Source: Halodesulfurarchaeum sp. HSR-GB
GTDB taxonomy: Archaea > Halobacteriota > Halobacteria > Halobacteriales > Halobacteriaceae
NCBI RefSeq assembly: GCF_031432215.1
Contig: NZ_JAVKGN010000001.1
Coordinates: 1,417,421 to 1,481,420 of the forward strand
Reading direction: 5' to 3'
DNA: 64,000 nt
Shown: piece by piece, positions 59,700-64,000 of the stretch
Layout: every line of letters starts with the position of its first letter
How positions within the stretch are numbered: the stretch's first letter is position 1
Translations under genes and position numbers: made by a program
Notes under the pieces: model-generated
Told to the model about the DNA's origin: nothing
Seen by the model: only the letters and a program-made list of their open reading frames with translations
Databases searched by the model: none

Positions 59700-60110
59700 T
59701 CAGGCCGGGTCCTCGTGGCACGTCGCGATCGAATCCACGAGTGACTCACGATCTGCACTGTAGGTCAGATGACTCACACACGAACAGTCAGTCGCCCCGA
59801 TACCCGTGATCGGGTCGCCCGAAAGCGAACGGGCGATCTCACACTCTCGGTCCGCTTCTGGGGTGATCCACACGCCCACCCAACTCGTTCCCTCGGCCCC
59901 AAGGAGGTAGTCGACGTGCCAGTGTCGGGTATCGTTTTCGCCAGCCGCTACCCGTCGATGGCGATCGACCCGGGAGAGGCCGCCGGGACCGAATGCACTC
60001 CCGGTGTAGGCGTAGTATCCCGCGTCGAGTGATCGTTCGCCGGCGGCCCCGAACGTGATCGGTCTCGCGGTGTCGAGTTTCACGAGGACCGTGTAGGTTC
60101 CGGGACCCAT
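59700..60110 (-). CDS. DUF123 (GIY-YIG-like) nuclease domain protein
   Basis: 136 residues. 'GTYTVLVKLDTARPITFGAAGERSLDAGYYAYTGSAFGPGGLSRV' (cited in part: 'GYYAYTGSAFGPGGL') is the DUF123 form of the GIY-YIG core, with 'RVDRHRR', 'HWHVDYLL' and Cys residues near the C-terminus. In archaea this domain is often fused to endonuclease III or stands alone; a DNA repair role is inferred. Starts one base inside the stop of the following flavoprotein gene, so it is the second gene of that operon. Confidence 0.82.
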   Translation of the reverse strand: MGPGTYTVLVKLDTARPITFGAAGERSLDAGYYAYTGSAFGPGGLSRVDRHRRVAAGENDTRHWHVDYLLGAEGTSWVGVWITPEADRECEIARSLSGDPITGIGATDCSCVSHLTYSADRESLVDSIATCHEDPA

Positions 60111-61486
60111 CAGTGCTCGTAGTCGCGTTCGGCGATTTGCACGACACGATCGCCTCGGAGCCCGAACTTCGTGTACCGGTAGGCAAGAAAGAGCTTGAGC
60201 GCTGGAACGCCCACCGAGAGCGCCGAGCGAATGTTCGGTACCGCCCCGGCCTGGTTCTCGAGCATCCGGTTCCCGATCCCCAGGACTCGGTCCCAGTCCC
60301 CGGGCCCGTAGCCACGGACCATATCCGCCAGCGCGACGTTCCGCCGAACTTCCGCGCCTGCCACGTCCTTCCAGGCTTGATTGTACTCGCCCAGATTATC
60401 AGTCGCTGCGAACTCACCGGCGAGCCGGCCTGTCCGAAGTGCGAGATGGTCACCCCCTTCGTGGAAGGCCGACGTAGCCCCCATCGCCCCGCCGACGACG
60501 GCGATGCCCAGATCGGTCGGTGAGTCGATCGGCCTGGTCGAGGAGATCGGATAGGTCTCGGTGCCGGCGTCTTTCCCGTAGTTCTCAAGCCGGGGCATCT
60601 CGGACTCGATATCGTACTCCGCACCGTAGACGGTCTCTAGGAAGCGATCGAGGAACTCCCGGGGCGAGGGCATCGACTCGTCCTCCGGCTTCAGGAGTTC
60701 GTAGGCCTGCGGATTCGGGACGTCGTCGAGTGACATTCCGATCGGCATCGTGAGCCCCACGCGGGCGACCCGATCGCTGTTTGGGAACACCCACGGGTAG
60801 GCCGTGTGGCCGGGGAGCCAGCCCCACCAGAACTTGATCCGATCCGCATCGAAGGCGTCCGCCGGGAACCGGCGGTACTCCTGGTAGGCGATGTGGTTGG
60901 CCTCGGGTGGGGACAGGAGTTTCGAGGCCGCCTTCTCCGTCGGCAGGTACTCATCAAGTACTCCCATCGTGATCCGCCGCTGGGGGCCATCAGCGAGTAC
61001 AAGGTAGTCGGCCCGTATCTCAGCGCCGTCCGCGAGGACGAGATTGTGGGTTGGCGTGCCTGTGTGTGTCGTTTCGACGTCACGGACGCCGGTTCCAACT
61101 CGGTAGTCGGCGCCAGCGGCTTCTGCCTGCTCCCGGTGCCAGTCGTCGAACTTCGCACGGTCGAACGCGAAGCCGAAATGCGGATACTCCGAATCGATGC
61201 CGGTATTCGAGAGGGTGACTGATTCGGTCGGCCCGACGAACTCGGCCCCCGTGAGTGTCTGGTGGATCACCCCGTCGGGAAGCGTGTCGGGATCGAGGCC
61301 CGCAATTTCGGTCCAGTAATCGAGGAAGCCGGCTGCGTCAGTCGAGTCCGGACCGAGACGGTCTCTATCCGCCCGTGGGACCCCTTTTTCCAGCACGAGT
61401 GCCGACGCTCCGCGCGTTGCTGCCGCCCGTGCCGCCGCCGTCCCGGCCGGTCCCCCGCCGACGATAGCGACGTCGACCTGCTCCAT
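60110..61486 (-). CDS. FAD-dependent oxidoreductase, geranylgeranyl reductase-like
   Basis: 458 residues. The N-terminal FAD motif is 'VDVAIVGGGPAGTAAA' and a second FAD-binding element 'GIAVVGGAMGATSAFHEGGDH' (cited in part: 'VVGGAMGATSAFHEGG') is near 320. The layout matches the GGR/digeranylgeranylglycerophospholipid reductase superfamily, which saturates isoprenoid chains of archaeal lipids; other members act on quinones or chlorophyll precursors. The substrate is not certain. It is the first gene of a two-gene operon. Confidence 0.82.
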   Translation of the reverse strand: MEQVDVAIVGGGPAGTAAARAAATRGASALVLEKGVPRADRDRLGPDSTDAAGFLDYWTEIAGLDPDTLPDGVIHQTLTGAEFVGPTESVTLSNTGIDSEYPHFGFAFDRAKFDDWHREQAEAAGADYRVGTGVRDVETTHTGTPTHNLVLADGAEIRADYLVLADGPQRRITMGVLDEYLPTEKAASKLLSPPEANHIAYQEYRRFPADAFDADRIKFWWGWLPGHTAYPWVFPNSDRVARVGLTMPIGMSLDDVPNPQAYELLKPEDESMPSPREFLDRFLETVYGAEYDIESEMPRLENYGKDAGTETYPISSTRPIDSPTDLGIAVVGGAMGATSAFHEGGDHLALRTGRLAGEFAATDNLGEYNQAWKDVAGAEVRRNVALADMVRGYGPGDWDRVLGIGNRMLENQAGAVPNIRSALSVGVPALKLFLAYRYTKFGLRGDRVVQIAERDYEH

Positions 61487-61579
61487 ACTCCATCAAGGAA
61501 AAGCGCGATTAAGAATGTTCGCCACTCGGGTCGGCCCGTGCCAGCACCACTAAGTAGTGGGGTTTCGAACCCCGGATAA

Positions 61580-62752
61580 ATGGTAGTGGGCAGTGGGTAC
61601 GACTGGAGTGCGATCTTTCACGGTGGTGGCTCCCTCGAGACACAGGTGCTATTGACGGCAATCGTTCTCGGAATCGCGGTCTTTCTCGTCGCCGTGTTAG
61701 TCCCCGTTTTCGTGCGACTGGTCTTCCTGGGGATCGAGTGGGTCTTCGGACTGGTGGGGCTGACGGCGGTCTACAATGCCGTTCACCGCCCGGAAGCGAA
61801 CTGGGGGCCCGAGTCGTTGATCGTCAAACTGCTACGGGTGGTCGTGGTCGTTATCGCTGGGATTGGGATATTGGCTATCTGGGGTGAAATCGAACCGGTC
61901 CTGCGGGTCGTCCAGACGTTCTCGATTCCCTCCTCGCTCGTCATTCAGAGTGTGATTACCGTTCTGCTCTTTGTCGGTGCGTACACTGGGATGGGGATTC
62001 TTCACCACTGGGTCGAGGAGCTGACGGCCCGATCGGACCGCATCACGGCCCATCAGGAGGAAATCTCGCTTCGGGTCGTACAGATCATCTTCCTCACTGC
62101 AGCGGCGATCGCTGCACTCTCCCTGTGGGGGATCGACCTCGGGGGCCTGCTAGTCGGGGCCGGCTTCCTCGGTATCGTGGCGGGGCTGGCCGCCCAGCAG
62201 ACGCTTGGCTCCCTCATCGCCGGTTTCGTCCTCATGTTGTCCCGTCCCTTCGAGATCGGCGACTGGGTCCAGATCGGTGAACATGAGGGAATCGTCAGCG
62301 AGGTCACGATCGTCAACACCCGGCTCGAGAACTTCGACGGCGAGCTCGTCGTGTTACCAAATGACGCGGTCGGCAACGCCACGATCGTGAACCGGACGAC
62401 CAAGGGACGGCTCCGCCTCCGTGTCGAGGTTGGAATCGACTATTCGGCGGACCCGGACCGCGCCATGGATGTCGCGAACGAGGCCTTATCTGAGGTGGAC
62501 AACATCCTCTCTGTCCCCCGGCCCAGGGTCATTACCAGTCGCCTGGACGACTCGGCGATCGTCCTCGAACTCCGGTTCTGGATCGACAAGCCGAGTGCCC
62601 GTCGCCGGGCCAAGGCGATCAGTGCAGCCATTCGGGCCGTCTCGGGAGCCTTCCAGGAGGCCGGAATCAAGATTCCGTTCCCCCAGCGGGAACTCTCCGG
62701 TCGGGGAGAAACTGGCGGGTTCCACGTGGTCGAGAGCGGTGCGGAGGACTGA
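61580..62752 (+). CDS. MscS-type mechanosensitive channel (2)
   Basis: 390 residues. Four or five N-terminal helices, then the pore helix containing 'GLLVGAGFLGIVAGLAAQQTLGSLIAGFVLML' (cited in part: 'AGLAAQQTLGSLIAG'), 'RPFEIGDWVQIGEHEG', the beta domain 'VLPNDAVGNATIVN', and 'KIPFPQREL' at the C-terminus. It is longer at the N-terminus than the paralogue at 18 kb. Gates on hypo-osmotic shock. The start at ATG 61580 is the first codon after the promoter-like region. Confidence 0.9.
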   Translation: MVVGSGYDWSAIFHGGGSLETQVLLTAIVLGIAVFLVAVLVPVFVRLVFLGIEWVFGLVGLTAVYNAVHRPEANWGPESLIVKLLRVVVVVIAGIGILAIWGEIEPVLRVVQTFSIPSSLVIQSVITVLLFVGAYTGMGILHHWVEELTARSDRITAHQEEISLRVVQIIFLTAAAIAALSLWGIDLGGLLVGAGFLGIVAGLAAQQTLGSLIAGFVLMLSRPFEIGDWVQIGEHEGIVSEVTIVNTRLENFDGELVVLPNDAVGNATIVNRTTKGRLRLRVEVGIDYSADPDRAMDVANEALSEVDNILSVPRPRVITSRLDDSAIVLELRFWIDKPSARRRAKAISAAIRAVSGAFQEAGIKIPFPQRELSGRGETGGFHVVESGAED

Positions 62753-62792
62753 GCGGACAAACGGTTTTATCGCCGGCTTTCGTTGAGCCAGT

Positions 62793-62996
62793 ATGGACTA
62801 CGGCCGGGCGTTCTATATTGCGGCCCGGGTCTACGTCTGGGGATTGCTGCTGGCTGGAGTGGCCACTATCTCCGTTCTCTTCTTGCCATCGGGGCTTCCG
62901 AGTCCCCGGCTGGCTGGTATCTGGTTCGCACTGGGAGGATTCGGGTCGTTGGTGCTTGTAACCGCGATTCTGATCTACCTCCTGCAAAACTGGTGA
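62793..62996 (+). CDS. Small two-helix membrane protein, unknown
   Basis: 67 residues. Two hydrophobic helices ('VYVWGLLLAGVATISVLFL' and 'LGGFGSLVLVTAILIYLLQ') are joined by a short loop with 'PSGLPSPRLAG'; ends QNW. No family recognised with certainty; similar small membrane proteins are frequent in haloarchaea. It follows the MscS gene by 40 bases and may be co-transcribed. Confidence 0.65.
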   Translation: MDYGRAFYIAARVYVWGLLLAGVATISVLFLPSGLPSPRLAGIWFALGGFGSLVLVTAILIYLLQNW

Positions 62997-63054
62997 GAAC
63001 ACCCGTCGAGACAAAAGGAGTCAGTCGGCCGCGATAGTGAAGGGGATGAGCGCG

Positions 63055-64000
63055 CTATTCAGATTCTTGTGGCGGTCCCTGGTTCCCGGACCCTGGGTTC
63101 TGGTTGCCCGCGTCCGTCGGTGGTCCGGTCTGTCCAGAGGGGCCGCCACCGTTTCCGCTGTTCGAGCCGGGGGAGTTCTCATCAGGCGGACCCATCGTCC
63201 GGTTGTCCGCTGATGGTCCCGTCGTTCGGTTGTCCGCTGATGGTCCCATTGACTCGTTCGCTGCTGGCCCAGTCGTGTTATCGCCGGGTCCCATCGCCCC
63301 GTTACCGGGGGCGTCCTCAGGTGGGCCTGCGTGTGCGGGTGGGCCCTGTCCCATGTGCTGTCCAGGGTTCGGTCCAACGACCGACCGTGCGACGGCTGCG
63401 GTCTCCGGACCGCTCATGTTCCGGGCCTGGGATCGAAGGGTTTCGAGCTGGGTCGTGTTGATTCCGTGGGCTTGCCGGACGTCCTCGGGGATCGCCTCGC
63501 TCGTCGATTCCGTCTGGTTGATTAGCCGTTCCATGGAGGTAATCTGGGCCTCCAGTCGGGAGACATGCGCGTAGTACGCGCCCTCGGGGATGGTTCCGTT
63601 CTCGTGGGCCTGTTCGAATTCTTCGGTCTGATTTCGGAGGTGGGCCAGTTGGCGTTCGAGCTGTTCGGTCTCGTTCGCCACGAGCCGTGCTTTCGACTGG
63701 TTCGAGTGGGCAGCTGCGACCGAGAGGCCAAAGGCGCGTTCCGAGACACTCCCGCGGATCTCAGCTTGCTGGGTGCTCACGATGGCCGAGAGCTGTGCGC
63801 CCGGAGCCACCGTCTCCGTGGTTTCGTTGGTCTCGTTGAGCGAGTCGGTCTCGTTCGTGTCCGTGTCGTTCACCGGTTCAGTTTCGTTCAAATCCGTCGT
63901 GTTTTCTGTCGTCGTGTTGTCGTCGACCGTCGTGTTTTCCGTGGTCGTATTTTCGTCCGCTATCGTAGTGGTCGTTTCAGTCGTGTTATTCGTGTCCGCA
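63055..64000 (-). CDS. Secreted-type Thr/Asn-rich protein with coiled coil (DUF7096-like), partial at right edge
   Basis: The frame stays open to the right edge, so the N-terminus (and signal peptide) lies outside. The visible N-terminal part is low complexity, rich in Thr, Asn and Asp/Glu (runs of 'NTTTE', 'NTT'). The middle (about 63400-63780) is a predicted alpha-helical coiled coil ('LERQLAHLRNQTEEFEQAHENG', cited in part). The C-terminus is Pro/Gly/Asn-rich with a tandem unit 'GPSADNRT' repeated twice ('GPSADNRTTGPSADNRTMGP', 20 residues). Many Asn-X-Thr/Ser sites suggest surface glycosylation. The family name is from memory. Function unknown. Confidence 0.7.
   Translation of the reverse strand, partial: ADTNNTTETTTTIADENTTTENTTVDDNTTTENTTDLNETEPVNDTDTNETDSLNETNETTETVAPGAQLSAIVSTQQAEIRGSVSERAFGLSVAAAHSNQSKARLVANETEQLERQLAHLRNQTEEFEQAHENGTIPEGAYYAHVSRLEAQITSMERLINQTESTSEAIPEDVRQAHGINTTQLETLRSQARNMSGPETAAVARSVVGPNPGQHMGQGPPAHAGPPEDAPGNGAMGPGDNTTGPAANESMGPSADNRTTGPSADNRTMGPPDENSPGSNSGNGGGPSGQTGPPTDAGNQNPGSGNQGPPQESE

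Noticed and set aside
1-64000. CRISPR arrays, transposases, prophage genes
   Set aside because: No regular spacer-repeat series, no DDE/tyrosine transposase motifs and no phage structural genes were seen. The only mobile-type trace is the tRNA-Arg repeat.

Overview
The window reads as a chromosomal segment of a haloarchaeon (class Halobacteria). It is GC-rich, its proteins are rich in Asp and Glu, and many starts sit about 27 to 30 bases after a TATA-like box with almost no leader. It carries archaeal marker families: an archaeal SRP RNA, RNase P protein Rnp4, a UbiA-type lipid prenyltransferase, form III RuBisCO, archaeal class I aldolase, an 11-gene Nuo/Fpo-type complex without NuoEFG, and the Agl23 family. 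The genus cannot be fixed from this window. No transposase, phage gene or CRISPR array was seen; the only trace of a possible insertion is a duplicated tRNA-Arg 3' end.

Layout. 1-7.6 kb: the end of a nucleotidyltransferase-like gene, then a type IV pilus operon (ATPase, double-length membrane platform, four overlapping pilin-like genes). 7.6-10.2 kb: a Tat lipoprotein, a surface protein, and a large structured RNA candidate I cannot name (9748-10154). 10.2-15.5 kb: tRNA-Thr, a membrane histidine kinase, a UbiA-family enzyme, a small leaderless ORF, a GIY-YIG protein, a DUF457-type membrane hydrolase, an SDR dehydrogenase and tRNA-Arg. 15.6-19.5 kb: a RecA/KaiC-like ATPase, the putative second prenyltransferase of archaeal lipid synthesis, a coiled-coil protein, SRP RNA, and an rnp4-yhbY-mscS group. 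19.5-32 kb: housekeeping metabolism (two glycosyltransferases, glutamate dehydrogenase, an aminotransferase with ribH, an Agl23-type membrane protein, purKE and a B12-binding radical SAM enzyme).

32.4-42.7 kb: a tightly packed nuoABCDHIJ1J2KLMN operon for a proton-pumping quinone-reducing complex I. 42.7-49.7 kb: a TrkA-N/DHH fusion, an aminotransferase preceded by a 30-codon ORF that overlaps its start codon, a 2-hydroxyacid dehydrogenase, a CBS-ParB fusion, a thiolase/DUF35 pair and an HhH protein. 49.7-52.7 kb: fba-fbp followed by form III RuBisCO, a compact route from ribulose-1,5-bisphosphate and 3-phosphoglycerate towards hexose phosphate. 53.3-57.2 kb: a copper module (HTH regulator with a palindromic upstream site, HMA chaperone, CopA ATPase, Lrp-like regulator with a TRASH-type C-terminus). 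57.3-64 kb: a K+ channel with TrkA domains, a second KaiC-like ATPase with a degenerate P-loop, a DUF123 protein, a geranylgeranyl-reductase-like flavoprotein, an MscS channel and the C-terminal part of a Thr/Asn-rich secreted-type protein running off the right edge.
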